From the NCBI RefSeq assembly GCF_018283645.1, contig NZ_JAGSXH010000034.1, positions 1 through 52,726 on the forward strand: a stretch of 52,726 bases of DNA. Reading direction: 5' to 3'. Positions 26,565-35,334 of the stretch are shown here, one piece after another. Source of the stretch: Actinocrinis puniceicyclus (lineage in GTDB: Bacteria; Actinomycetota; Actinomycetes; Streptomycetales; Catenulisporaceae). A program made the translations under genes and the position numbers. Position 1 is the first letter of the stretch. Every line of letters begins with the position of its first letter. The notes under the pieces are model-generated. The model was not told where the DNA came from. It ran no database searches and was given only the letters and a program-made list of their open reading frames with translations.

Positions 26565-27528
26565 CTACCGCTCCCGGCCGCGCGGCTTGAGCGGCGTGGC
26601 GGGCATCTCGGGGGCGCTGAGACGCCGGCCGGCGTAGCCGTGGACCTCCCCGAAGCGGTCACCGGTCATCCAATCCTCACGCGCCTGCGCCATCTCCTGC
26701 CCGGTTCGCCCCACGAAGTTCCAGAACATCACGATCCGCTCCTCGAAGGGCTCGCCGCCGAGCAGCATCAGGCCGGCAGCCGTCTCGGCGCGCAGCGGCA
26801 ACTCCCGTCGCCCGCACCCGAGATAGAGCATCTCGCCCCGCACGGGCACCCCGTCCACCTCGGCCGCGCCCTGCATCGCGAGGACCGCGTGCTCGAAGTC
26901 GGGCTCGACGGGCAGGGCGACCCGCGCGCCCGACTTCGAGCGCGAGGTCGGCGCCCACCAGCGCGGAGAAGACCGTACCGGGTGAGCGCGCGCCGTCGAG
27001 CGCACCGAGGATCAGCGTCGCGCGCAGTCCGGGCGCGGTGATCGCGGGCAGCGCCGGGTGGTGCTCGAAGCTCGGCTCGGTGTCGCGGTGCGCGTCCGGC
27101 AGCGCCACCCACAGCTGCGCCCCGTGCAGGACCGCCGGGTGGTCCGCCGGGCTTTCCTCGGAGTGCGCGATGCCGCGGCCCGCGGTCATCAGGCCGAGCT
27201 GGTACGGGCGCACGGTCTGCAGGCTGCCGAGACTGTCGCGGTGCAGCACCTCGCCGTCGTGCAGCCAGCTGACGGTCTGAAGACCCATGTGCGGATGAGG
27301 CGGGACCTGCATGCCAGGTCCGTGCGCGATGTCGTCGGGGCCGTAGTGGTCGACGAAGCACCAGGCGCCGACCATCCTGCGGCCCAGGTTCGGCAGCAGC
27401 CGCCGCACCTTCGTGCTTTCGCCCAGGGGGACGACTTTGCCGGTCAGCAGCTCGTGTACTGGGCGCGCGGACACGTCCTGTCGTCCTCCGCAGACCGTGG
27501 CCGCGGGGCGCACGTCGAGGTTGCTCAT
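26565..27528 (-). pseudogene. Second pirin family gene, interrupted by a frameshift
   Basis: From ATG 27528 (MSNLDVRPAATVCGG) the frame encodes a normal pirin N-terminal cupin: MVGAWCFVDHYGPDDIAHGP, then VPPHPHMGLQTVSWLHDGEV with metal His, then LMTAGRGIAHSEESP. It continues to SALVGADLALE near 26940. There the frame turns into Arg/Gly-rich nonsense, while the expected continuation SGARVALPVEPDFEHAVLAM sits in another frame. That frame runs to RRLSAPEMPATPLKPRGRER and its stop at 26565. A single base gain (or two-base loss) at the GAAGTCGGGC stretch near 26935-26942 explains this. It may be a recent pseudogene or a sequencing error. Both halves keep good codon bias, which favours a recent event. 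Confidence 0.85.
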
Positions 27529-27600
27529 GCCGGCCACGCTACGCCCGGCATACGTGGGCATACGCGCGATACTGTTCCCTACGATCACAGGAGGGTCTGA

Positions 27601-28665
27601 ATGAGCGACCGCGTCAGGCTATTCATCGGCAGGTATACCGAGGGCGACACATCACCGCAGCCCGCTCCCGGGATCACCGTCGCCGAGTTCGATCCTGAGC
27701 GGCTCACGATCGAGCCACTCGGCGGCGCTCAGCTGCCCGAGGCGTCCTTCCTCGCGCTCAATCCGTCGGGCGGCGTGCTGTACGCCGTTCAGGAGGATGA
27801 GACGGACGGCCGGGCCGCGGCGTTCTCGATCGACGCGGGCACCAGCGCGCTGACCTTCCTCGGAAAGCAGCCCACGCACGGCGGGCTGCCGTGCCATCTG
27901 CTGGTCGAGCCGGGCGGGAGCCACCTGCTGACCGCGAACTACGCCGCCGGGAGCGTGGCGGTGCACCCGATCCGGCCCGACGGCGCCTTGGGCCCGTCGA
28001 GCGACGTCTCGCAGCACGTCGGTTCCGGACCGCGGCGCGATCGCCAGGCCGGCCCGCACGCGCACATGACCGCGGCAGCGCCGGGCGGCGAGGTGCTGCT
28101 CGCGGTCGACCTGGGCACCGACAGCATCTACGCGTACACCCTCGACGGGCTGTCGGGGCGGCTCACGCTCATCACGCAGAACCGGCTGCGGCCGGGCAGC
28201 GGCCCGCGGCACCTGGTCTTCCACCCGTCCGGCGAGTACTTCTACCTGGCCAACGAGCTCGGCAACTCGGTATCCGTGTGCGCATACGATCCCGGGACCG
28301 CCGCGGTGAAGGAACTGGCCGAACTGCCGGCCGTCGGCGAAGGCGGGGCCGGGCAGAACGCACCGGCGGGGATCGTGCTGTCCGCGGACGCGCGGTTCGC
28401 GTACCTGTCGAACCGGGGCGACGATTCGATCACCGTATTCGAAGTCTGCGACGGCGGCGCGCGGCTGCGCCCGGTCGGCCGCCACCCTTGCGGCGGGAGC
28501 CGGCCGCGGCACATCGTCTTCAGTCCGGACGGCCGCTTCCTGTTCGTGGCGAATCAGCAGTCGAACGACATCGCGGTGCTGCGGTTGGACCCGGAGAGCG
28601 GCGCGCTTTCACCGACCGGGCTCTCGTACCCGGTCAAGCAGGTCGCGCACGTGATCTTCGGATGA
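27601..28665 (+). CDS. Lactonase family protein (7-bladed beta-propeller, 6-phosphogluconolactonase-like)
   Basis: 354 aa with the cytosolic lactonase propeller (PF10282). Repeated blades are visible, such as ASFLALNPSGGVLYAVQEDE, GPRRDRQAGPHAHMTAAAPG, GPRHLVFHPSGEYFYLANEL and RPRHIVFSPDGRFLFVANQQ. The PHAH and RPRHI segments carry conserved catalytic or metal-near residues of the family. It probably hydrolyses 6-phosphogluconolactone or another sugar lactone. It is divergent from the frameshifted pirin, with AGGAGG seven bases before the ATG. The stop lies at a short GAGACC/GGTCTC stem (28664-28680). Confidence 0.93.
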   Translation: MSDRVRLFIGRYTEGDTSPQPAPGITVAEFDPERLTIEPLGGAQLPEASFLALNPSGGVLYAVQEDETDGRAAAFSIDAGTSALTFLGKQPTHGGLPCHLLVEPGGSHLLTANYAAGSVAVHPIRPDGALGPSSDVSQHVGSGPRRDRQAGPHAHMTAAAPGGEVLLAVDLGTDSIYAYTLDGLSGRLTLITQNRLRPGSGPRHLVFHPSGEYFYLANELGNSVSVCAYDPGTAAVKELAELPAVGEGGAGQNAPAGIVLSADARFAYLSNRGDDSITVFEVCDGGARLRPVGRHPCGGSRPRHIVFSPDGRFLFVANQQSNDIAVLRLDPESGALSPTGLSYPVKQVAHVIFG

Positions 28666-28716
28666 GACCGGCGGGGTCTCGCGGCGCCCGGCCTGCGGCC
28701 GGATGCAGTAGCAGAG

Positions 28717-28914
28717 GTGGCCGGCTCGACCGGGACGCCGTTCGACCAGTGGCGTGTCGAGGGCCCGGGCTTCCGCTCGGGCGACCTGGCCACCAGGGAC
28801 GAGGCCGACGACCTGCTCACGGACGAAAGCGGCCTGATGATCGCGCTGCTGCAGCCCGACCCGCAGTTCCGGCCGATCGTCGGCCCGCAAGAGGGCCGCG
28901 CCGCACCCGCTTAG
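28717..28914 (+). CDS. Small hypothetical protein
   Basis: 65 aa from GTG 28717, ending at TAG 28914. It is not recognised. The sequence is acidic (DLATRDEADDLLTDESGLMI) with strong third-position GC, which supports real coding. It lies in the same frame as the lactonase gene, and the frame is open from the lactonase TGA onward. It could therefore be a separated C-terminal piece, a readthrough extension, or an independent gene. The ribosome site is weak. Confidence 0.45.
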   Translation: MAGSTGTPFDQWRVEGPGFRSGDLATRDEADDLLTDESGLMIALLQPDPQFRPIVGPQEGRAAPA

Positions 28915-29012
28915 GCCGGCTTGGGATCCCGCAATCTCGCGCCGCGAGCTGCGACATACGCGATCACGTTGCGTATGCTGCAACAGGACGCTGTCCGGGG
29001 AGGAGGGGCGCT

Positions 29013-30272
29013 GTGGACGCCGCAGCACTCGGGGCGCTGGCCGCTGAGCGGATCGACTGGCGTTTCAAGGGATTCCCGGCCCGCTTCGACGGCCTGACCG
29101 TCGGCGAACTGATCGCGGCCGAGCCGCCGGTGGCCGAGTTCGGCACCCCGTTGCTGACGCTCGACGGCCCGGCGCTCACGCACAATCTGGCTTCGATGGC
29201 GCGGTACTGCGCGGCGCACGGCGTCGACCTGGCGCCGCACGGCAAGACCACGATGGCTCCCCAATTGTTCGCGCGGCAGTTGGACGCCGGCGCCTGGGGA
29301 ATCACCGCCGCCACGATCGCACACGTGCGCGCATACCGGGCGTTCGGCGTCGAGACGATCGTTTTGGCGAACCAGTTGATCGACGCCGACGCGCTCGGCT
29401 GGGTGGCCGGAGAACTGCGCCGCGCGCCCCGTCTGAGGTTGCTGTGCTTCGCCGACTCGCTCGCGGGGGTCGCTCTGATGCAGGCGGCGCTGTCGGCAGC
29501 GGAAGCGCCCCGGCCGCTTGAGGTGGTCATCGATCTGGGCGCGCCCGGCGGCCGGACCGGCTGCCGGACGGCGGACGAAGCCGAGGCGGTGGCCCGCGCC
29601 GTGCACGCGGCGGATCGGCTGCGCCTGGTCGGCGCCGGGGGCTTCGAAGGGGCTCTCGCTCCGGACCGCGAACCGCGCAGCATCGAGCGTATCCGCGAAT
29701 ATCTGCGTTCCTTGCGGGAGCTGGTGATCAGGATCGACGACGCCGGGCTGTTCGACGAGACCGATGAGATCATCGCGACCGCCGGCGGCAGCGCCTACTT
29801 CGACGACGTCGTCGAAATCCTGGCCGGGGCGTGGGAAGCGTCGCGACCGGTTCGCACAGTGCTGCGCAGCGGCGCGTACATCACGCATGACGACGGTCAT
29901 TATCGAAGGCTGACACCGATGGGGGACGGCCTGCGGGCCGCGCTGAGCATCCGCTCCCGCGTCGTGTCCGCGCCCGAGCCGGGGCTCGTGCTGCTCGACT
30001 TCGGCAAACGCGACGCTCCGATGGACCTGGGCCTGCCCGAGCCGCACTCGGTGCAGCGCGCGGACGGTTCGGTGGAAGTGCTCGCGCACTGCACTGTCAG
30101 TGCTCTGGCGGACCAGCACGCGTTCCTGCGATACGGCGGCGACACGGTCTTCCGGATCGGTGAGATCGTCTCCTGCGGCATCTCGCATCCGTGTACGGCC
30201 TTTGACAAGTGGCAACTGATCCCGGTCGTCGAGGACGGGCACGTGGTGGACGTGGTGCGCACCTTCTTCTGA
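29013..30272 (+). CDS. Amino acid deaminase / D-threonine aldolase-D-serine dehydratase family (PLP, DSD1-like)
   Basis: 419 aa from GTG 29013, behind GGGGAGGAGG. It is a fold-type III PLP enzyme. An alanine-racemase-like barrel has PLP Lys in DLAPHGKTTMAPQLFARQLD. The C-terminal D-serine-dehydratase domain carries the zinc-site motif GISHPCTAFDKWQL, together with FRIGEIVSCG. It is likely to act on a D-amino acid or D-hydroxy amino acid. The next gene region contains the tail of a D-aminoacylase and a KDPG aldolase, so release and deamination of D-amino acids was probably its context. The length is normal and no catalytic residue is obviously missing. Confidence 0.9.
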   Translation: MDAAALGALAAERIDWRFKGFPARFDGLTVGELIAAEPPVAEFGTPLLTLDGPALTHNLASMARYCAAHGVDLAPHGKTTMAPQLFARQLDAGAWGITAATIAHVRAYRAFGVETIVLANQLIDADALGWVAGELRRAPRLRLLCFADSLAGVALMQAALSAAEAPRPLEVVIDLGAPGGRTGCRTADEAEAVARAVHAADRLRLVGAGGFEGALAPDREPRSIERIREYLRSLRELVIRIDDAGLFDETDEIIATAGGSAYFDDVVEILAGAWEASRPVRTVLRSGAYITHDDGHYRRLTPMGDGLRAALSIRSRVVSAPEPGLVLLDFGKRDAPMDLGLPEPHSVQRADGSVEVLAHCTVSALADQHAFLRYGGDTVFRIGEIVSCGISHPCTAFDKWQLIPVVEDGHVVDVVRTFF

Positions 30273-30315
30273 CCGACGCACTCCGCCACGACCGGGCGCG
30301 GGTGGCAGAGCACCG

Positions 30316-30480
30316 GTGGCGCTCGAACGCGGCCGCGGAAGGGTCGCGCAGGCACCGGCCGCGGACGTAGTGTGGTTCGACCCCGTGACGGTGGCGGACA
30401 GGCTCACCTTCGAACGGCCGTGCCGAACCGTTTGCGGGGCCGCGTACGTTCTGGTCGACGGCACGGCACGGCACGGCGCT
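30316..30480 (+). pseudogene. C-terminal remnant of an N-acyl-D-amino-acid deacylase (D-aminoacylase)
   Basis: About 55 in-frame codons resemble the end of D-aminoacylases: GRGRVAQAPAADVVWFDPVT followed by VADRLTFERPCRT and AYVLVDGTARHG. This corresponds to the family pattern G.I..G..ADLVVFDP.TVADRATFE.P.R and a final VLVNG. No upstream catalytic domain exists, because the previous gene stops at 30272. The frame happens to run on into the KDPG aldolase. It is best explained as a deletion that removed the body of the gene. Matching is by recognition, not alignment. Confidence 0.7.
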
Positions 30481-30540
30481 GCGGCGCGGCACCCGGCAAC
30501 CACGGCAACCACGGCAGTCCCGACCGAGGCGGAGGTTCGG

Positions 30541-31218
30541 ATGCAGGCACCGCAGGCGCACTCCCCGGCGCACGCGCAGGCGTTCGCGTCGTCGGCGCGT
30601 CTCGACCCGCTGGAGGTGTTGGCCGGCGACCGCGTGCTGTGCATCGTGCGGGCCAACCAGGTGGCGGACCCGGCCGGGCTGGCCGCCACGCTGGCCGGCG
30701 CCGGCATCCGGCTGGTGGAGTTCACCTTCACCATCCCGGGGGTGCTCGACGTGATCGAGGCGGCGGCGGAGGTACCGGGCAGCGTGGTCGGCGCCGGGAC
30801 GGTGCTCACGGCCGGCCATGCGCGCGACGCTGTGGCCGCGGGCGCGCGGTTCCTGCTGACGCCGGACGTCCGCCCGGAGGTGGCGACCGCGGCACGGGCC
30901 TGCGGCGTCCCGCTGATCATGGGCGCGTTGACGCCCACCGAACTGAGCCGCGCCGTCGACCTGGGCGCGGCGGCGGTGAAGGTGTTCCCCGCGCGGCTCG
31001 GCGGTCCCGCCTACCTGCGCGACCTTCTCGGCCCGTTCCCGGACGCGCGGCTGATCGCGACCGGCGGGGTGAACGCGGCCAACGCCGGGGACTTCGTGGA
31101 GGCCGGGGCGCTGGCCGTGGGCGCCGGAGCGGACATCGTGCCGCCGACCCTGGTGGAGCAGGGCGAGCACACGGCGATCGCGGAACGGGCCGAGGCGTTC
31201 GTACGCGCGCTGCGGTAG
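30541..31218 (+). CDS. eda: 2-keto-3-deoxy-6-phosphogluconate / 4-hydroxy-2-oxoglutarate aldolase
   Basis: 225 aa from ATG 30541, preceded by GAGGCGGAGG. The frame is open further upstream, but that part is the D-aminoacylase remnant. Class I aldolase motifs are present: IRLVEFTFTIPGVLDVIEAA (catalytic Glu), SVVGAGTVLTAGHARDAV, FLLTPDVRPEVA, AAVKVFPARLGGPAYLRDLL (Schiff-base Lys), and RLIATGGVNAANAGDFVEAG. It cleaves KDPG to pyruvate and glyceraldehyde-3-phosphate. The N-terminal 20 residues are a variable leader. No KDG kinase is adjacent, although one usually accompanies this gene. Confidence 0.93.
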   Translation: MQAPQAHSPAHAQAFASSARLDPLEVLAGDRVLCIVRANQVADPAGLAATLAGAGIRLVEFTFTIPGVLDVIEAAAEVPGSVVGAGTVLTAGHARDAVAAGARFLLTPDVRPEVATAARACGVPLIMGALTPTELSRAVDLGAAAVKVFPARLGGPAYLRDLLGPFPDARLIATGGVNAANAGDFVEAGALAVGAGADIVPPTLVEQGEHTAIAERAEAFVRALR

Positions 31219-31256
31219 CGGCGGGCGCCGCACGGCCGCACGGCCACACGGCCGGC

Positions 31257-32420
31257 TCAGCCGCGAGCGTGCGCGTCCTTCGTGGTTTCGGCCGCGATGA
31301 AGCGGACCAGTTCGGGCAGCCCGTTTCCGGCCACCGCGTCGCGCTGGCGCCGGCTGCCGTTGCCATCGCGCAGGGTCTGCTCAAGCAGTGCGGCCACCTG
31401 CTCCCCGTCTCCGTGCGCCGCCAGTGCGGGTGACACGTGACGCAGCAGCCCGCGCGCCGCCGAACGCGCGTCGACCGGCTTTCCCTCCGGGCTGATCAGC
31501 GAGCCGTCCAGGCCGTGACGGGCCGCGTGCCAGCTGGAGGCCGCGGTGACCTCGGGCAGCGGGGAGGGCAGCGGCCCGCCGGCCTCATGTTCCCAGACCG
31601 CGGTCTGTGCCAGCCCCCTGACCAGGCCCGCGATCATCACCGCCTGTTCCACTCGCAGCTGGACGTCGGCCGCGCGTACCTCAAGAGTGCGGTAGCGCTC
31701 GGACAGCCGGGCGTGCCAGTACATCTGGTGCGCGTCACGTACCGCTCCCCCGTCCACCAGCGCGCGCACCCGGCGTTCGTAGTCGGCGCCGTCGGCGAAC
31801 ACCGGGGGCGGGCCGCTGACGGGCCAGCGCCCGAAGACCACTGTGCGCCAGCTGGCGAATCCGGTGTCACGGCCGCGCCAGAACGGGGAGTTGCCTGAGA
31901 GCGCCACCAGAACCGGTAGCCAGGGGCGCAGCCGGTTGAGCATGACGACGCCGGTGTCCCGGTCGGGAATCCCCACGTGCACATGCATCCCGTTGATCAG
32001 TTGCTCCTCGACGAGCTGCTGCGCGTCGCGGTACATGACCTGATAGCGCGGGGTGTCGGTGATCACGGCCGGTCCGGCGTCGCTGAACGGGGCGGCCGCT
32101 GTGGCCGCGAGCAGGCATCCGCTCTGCTGGGCGGCCTCGCCGAGCGCGTGGCGCAGGCGCAGCAGGTGGCCGCCCACCTCGTTGAGCGACTCGCACACCG
32201 GGGTGGCCACCTCCAGTTGCGCGAGCAGCAGCTCATGCTGCACCTCGGCAGCGGCGAGAGCCGGTTGCAGACCGGCGGCCTTGCACACCGCGTCGGCCGC
32301 TGCGACCGGGTGGCCGCTGACCGGATCGAGCAGCAGGTACTCCTCCTCGACCCCGAGCGTGATCACCCGGTTCAAGTACCCGCCCGGCGACGTTGAAACC
32401 GGCGCCGGGAAGCGGTTCAC
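31257..32420 (-). CDS. ybdK: Carboxylate-amine ligase, YbdK/glutamate-cysteine ligase family 2
   Basis: 387 aa ATP-dependent ligase with the GCS2 fold. The N-terminal ITLGVEEEYLLLDPVSGHPV is the YbdK signature. It is followed by the metal and substrate segments CLLAATAAAPFSD, NGMHVHVGIPDRDTGVVMLN, ALSGNSPFWRGRDTGFASWR and RYRTLEVRAADVQLRVEQAV. It joins a carboxylate to an amine, classically glutamate to cysteine with weak activity. The true role of YbdK proteins in actinomycetes is unsettled. It is monocistronic, 38 bp after the convergent aldolase. Confidence 0.93.
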   Translation of the reverse strand: MNRFPAPVSTSPGGYLNRVITLGVEEEYLLLDPVSGHPVAAADAVCKAAGLQPALAAAEVQHELLLAQLEVATPVCESLNEVGGHLLRLRHALGEAAQQSGCLLAATAAAPFSDAGPAVITDTPRYQVMYRDAQQLVEEQLINGMHVHVGIPDRDTGVVMLNRLRPWLPVLVALSGNSPFWRGRDTGFASWRTVVFGRWPVSGPPPVFADGADYERRVRALVDGGAVRDAHQMYWHARLSERYRTLEVRAADVQLRVEQAVMIAGLVRGLAQTAVWEHEAGGPLPSPLPEVTAASSWHAARHGLDGSLISPEGKPVDARSAARGLLRHVSPALAAHGDGEQVAALLEQTLRDGNGSRRQRDAVAGNGLPELVRFIAAETTKDAHARG

Positions 32421-32539
32421 CCGAGTGCACGAGCGTCGAACCCGGGTACGGCCCGCGCGCTCGGTCTCGTCGTGTGCCGTGTACCGTGCGCCGCCGACAG
32501 AACCCTGTCACCCGTGTCGGGTGGGTTCTCACGGGGTCG

Positions 32540-33577
32540 TCAACGTGCGGACGGGTCGAGCGGCCGGTGGGTAGGCGCGACGTATGCCAGCAGCGGCACC
32601 GGACGCAGGCCGCAGCGGCGCTTGAACTCGCCGTAGCGCCGTCCGCATTCGAACCGCGTCACACCGAGCCGCGCGGCGTACTTCAGCGCCTCGTAGAAGA
32701 GCACGTAGAACGGGCTGAACTCGTCGGCGGACCGGTCGGCCGCGCAGGTCCACAGGTGCAGGCTGCGCTCGTCGAGCAGGCAGATCCCGAGGCCCACCAC
32801 GCGACCGGAGACGCAGACCTCGATGATCCGCGCGGCCGGTCCGAGCAGGCGGTGTAAGCGGTGCAGGCCGCCCGGCGCGAAGTATCCGGCCTCCATGGAC
32901 GCGACCAGCCCGTCGTGCGCCGCCGGCTGCCCGCGGCCGGGTTCCAGGATGCGGGTGACCGCCCCGGCGCGTTCGGCGCGGCGGCGGTGCAGGCTCAGCG
33001 TGTAGCGCTGGTGGCCGGGGAGGGCCGCGAGGTGGTCGGCCGGATCGAATCCGGGCGGCAGGTCGAGGACGTAACGCTGGTCGATGGGCACGCCGTGTGC
33101 GCCGAGGCCGGTCAGCGCGGCGGCCAGCGGTCCGGTGGCGTCCACGTTGACCAGGCCGTACCAGGGTGCTGACAATTCGGCGGCCAGGCTCTGGAACGCG
33201 GCCAGGACGGTGCGCACCGCGTCGAGGTCCGCGGGCCCTTCGCGGGACGGCAGCCAGGTGTCGTAGCAGTGCCAGGTGTGGCTGATCAGCCCGCGCTCAG
33301 TGGCGATAGAGGGTTCGTATACGGCGAGCGCGCCGAGCGGGTCCATCCGTGGCAGCAGCGCGACCGGAAGCGCGGCGCGGGCGCGGCGGTCGGCGTCGCG
33401 CAACACGAGGTAGGCGTAGGCGTCCGCGGGCAGCAGCCGGGACTCGCGGTACGCGGACAGGAAGGCGCTGCGGTAGAAGACCGGCGCTCCGCTGTCCGCC
33501 GCGAGGTCGTCCCAGTCGGGCACGGCGGCGACGTCGTCGTGTATCTCTACGGTGCCGGTCACCGGGGTTGGGCGCAC
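32540..33577 (-). CDS. GNAT/FemAB-fold acyltransferase (Acetyltransf_6 type)
   Basis: 345 aa with the double-GNAT layout of FemAB/BioF2-like proteins. The N-terminal part is FYRSAFLSAYRESRLLPADA. The central linker is LPPGFDPADHLAALPGHQRYTLSLHRRRAE (the family LS...R...R segment). The C-terminal half has VSGRVVGLGICLLDERSLHLW and SPFYVLFYEALKYAARLGVT RFECG. Members transfer acyl or aminoacyl groups, for example in cell-wall or polyamine modification, and the substrate here is unknown. It is followed by a 413-bp intergenic region upstream. No obvious partner. Confidence 0.8.
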   Translation of the reverse strand: MRPTPVTGTVEIHDDVAAVPDWDDLAADSGAPVFYRSAFLSAYRESRLLPADAYAYLVLRDADRRARAALPVALLPRMDPLGALAVYEPSIATERGLISHTWHCYDTWLPSREGPADLDAVRTVLAAFQSLAAELSAPWYGLVNVDATGPLAAALTGLGAHGVPIDQRYVLDLPPGFDPADHLAALPGHQRYTLSLHRRRAERAGAVTRILEPGRGQPAAHDGLVASMEAGYFAPGGLHRLHRLLGPAARIIEVCVSGRVVGLGICLLDERSLHLWTCAADRSADEFSPFYVLFYEALKYAARLGVTRFECGRRYGEFKRRCGLRPVPLLAYVAPTHRPLDPSAR

Positions 33578-33990
33578 GCGATGCTGCGGGTCGTGCGTTG
33601 GGCCATCGCTTCGAACACTCCGTCCATCGGCGGGTTGCGGCGGCGCCGGCGCCGCGTCCTCGGTAAGGGACGGCGCGGGCCGCTCGCGCAGCGGTCGCGA
33701 GCCGGGCGGTAGCTCGGACGCTAAAACAGGGTTCGAAGACTGTCAAGAGTCCGGTGCTCGGCGGCGCCACAATGCCTCACGCGGCCCAGCCGAAGCGGCG
33801 GTGAGTCACCTGCGGGCGACCTTCTTGCGCACCGGGACACACCCATGCGCTTCCCCCGTCAGCACCCTGCAATGCCGGCCGACAAGGCGACCACGAAGCC
33901 GGCGGGACGCTGGGGGTCAGGTCGCATGGGCCGCGGAGCTTGCGACGCGGCCCATGCGAGTCCGTACATCCCTGGCGGCCTGCGATGCGG
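33578..33990. other. 413-bp intergenic region with a strong hairpin
   Basis: No supported gene. It contains a hairpin after the xylA stop, and upstream DNA of the acyltransferase gene with a somewhat AT-richer stretch near 33720-33745. Confidence 0.6.
33923..33958 (-). terminator. Hairpin terminator downstream of xylA
   Basis: A perfect 13-bp inverted repeat: CGCATGGGCCGCG at 33923-33935 pairs with CGCGGCCCATGCG at 33946-33958 over a 10-nt loop. It begins 33 bp past the xylA stop (minus strand). It has no T-tract. Confidence 0.65.
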
Positions 33991-35184
33991 CTAGCGCGCA
34001 CCGAGCAGGTGGTCCAGTGCGAGCTGGTCGAGGTGCTCGAAGGCCATGCCGCGCTCGGCGGCGGCGTTCGGGTCGAAGTCCTCGAACGCGCTGCGGTCGG
34101 CCAGCAGGTCGGCGATCGTCTCGCCTTCGGCCAGCGTGGTCTGCGCGAGCTGGTCGAGCCGGGAGGCACGCAGCGCCGCCTGGACCTCGGGGTCGGCGCG
34201 GAACGCCGCGGCCTTCTGCTTGAGGATCAGGTAGTTGCGCATGCAGCCGGCCGCCGAGGACCAGACACCGGAGTAGTCCTCGGTGCGCGGCGGCTTGAAG
34301 TCGAAGTGCCGCGGGCCCTGGTACCCGGCCGACTCGAGAAGGTCCACCAGCCAGAACGCCGCCCGCAGGTCACCGGCGCCGAAGCGCAGGTCCTGGTCGA
34401 ACTTGATCCCGGACTGGCCGTTGAGGTCGATGTGGAACAGTTTGCCGTGCCACAGCACCTGCGCGATGCCGTGCGGGAAGTTCAGCCCGGCCATCTGCTC
34501 GTGGCCGACCTCCGGGTTCAGGCCCACCAACTCGGGGTGCGCGAGCTTCTCGATGAAGGCCAGGCCGTGACCGACCGTGGGCAGCAGGATGTCGCCGCGC
34601 GGCTCGTTCGGCTTGGGCTCGATCGCGAAGCGCAGGTCGTAGCCCTGGTCCAGGACGTACTGGCCAAGCAGGTCGAAAGCCTCCTTGAGCCGGTCGAGCG
34701 CGACGCGCACGTCCTTGGCCGCGCCCGACTCCGCACCCTCGCGCCCGCCCCACGCGACGTACGTCTTGGCGCCCAGCTCGACCGCCAGGTCGATGTTGCG
34801 GATGGTCTTGCGCAGCGCGAAACGGCGCACGTCGCGGTCGTTCGCGGTGAAGGCGCCGTCCTTGAACACCGGGTGGGTGAACAGGTTCGTGGTGGCCATG
34901 GGGACCTTCATCCCGGTCTCGTCGAGCGCGGCGCGGAAGCGCTTGATGTGCGCCTCGCGATCGGCGTCGGCGGAGCCGAAGGGGATCAGGTCGTCATCGT
35001 GGAATGTGACTCCGTACGCACCGAGCTCGGCGAGGCGGTGTACCGACTCGACCGGGTCGAGCGGCGCGCGCGTGGCGTCGCCGAACGGGTCGCGGCCCAC
35101 CCAGCCGACCGTCCACAGTCCGAAGGTGAACTTGTCGTCCGGTGTGGGCGTGTACTGACCCTGGTCAGTGTGGGACTGCGTCAT
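33991..35184 (-). CDS. xylA: Xylose isomerase
   Basis: 397 aa class I xylose isomerase converting D-xylose to D-xylulose (and glucose to fructose). It starts at ATG 35184 ([19 protein letters not shown]). The active site is complete: [12 protein letters not shown] (catalytic His), [17 protein letters not shown] (metal Glu, Lys), [16 protein letters not shown] (Glu, His), [20 protein letters not shown] (Asp ligands), and [13 protein letters not shown] (Asp). The length matches the Streptomyces enzymes. It is divergent from xylB across a 150-bp gap with a perfect palindrome, so both are probably controlled by the ROK repressor encoded at 36912. Confidence 0.97.
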   Translation of the reverse strand: MTQSHTDQGQYTPTPDDKFTFGLWTVGWVGRDPFGDATRAPLDPVESVHRLAELGAYGVTFHDDDLIPFGSADADREAHIKRFRAALDETGMKVPMATTNLFTHPVFKDGAFTANDRDVRRFALRKTIRNIDLAVELGAKTYVAWGGREGAESGAAKDVRVALDRLKEAFDLLGQYVLDQGYDLRFAIEPKPNEPRGDILLPTVGHGLAFIEKLAHPELVGLNPEVGHEQMAGLNFPHGIAQVLWHGKLFHIDLNGQSGIKFDQDLRFGAGDLRAAFWLVDLLESAGYQGPRHFDFKPPRTEDYSGVWSSAAGCMRNYLILKQKAAAFRADPEVQAALRASRLDQLAQTTLAEGETIADLLADRSAFEDFDPNAAAERGMAFEHLDQLALDHLLGAR

Positions 35185-35228
35185 TGCTTGCTCCCAGCGG
35201 TGTCGGAGGGCTAGCCTCATTCGTAAAC

Positions 35229-35246
35229 GCGGAATACAAATTCCGC
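35229..35246. promoter_or_regulatory. Perfect palindrome, candidate XylR (ROK) operator
   Basis: GCGGAAT-ACAA-ATTCCGC has exact 7-bp arms. It lies 45 bp upstream of xylA and 89 bp upstream of xylB in their divergent promoter region, which is AT-rich here. It is a likely site for the ROK-family repressor encoded downstream of xylB. Binding is inferred. Confidence 0.6.
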
Positions 35247-35334
35247 TCCCAACTTACTCCTTCGCGGCCCCGGGCGGTATCCGTCCCCCACCGGATCCCC
35301 CCGGGCGGCGAATCGACCGACCGAGGGGACGAAG

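Noticed and set aside
28911-30938. 675-aa minus-strand open frame
   Set aside because: Antisense to the DSD1-like gene and the aldolase region. Typical shadow composition of high-GC DNA.
33578-33990. Possible tRNA or small gene in the gap near xylA
   Set aside because: No cloverleaf with anticodon arm or T-loop sequence found on either strand. The only strong structure is the 13-bp hairpin after xylA.
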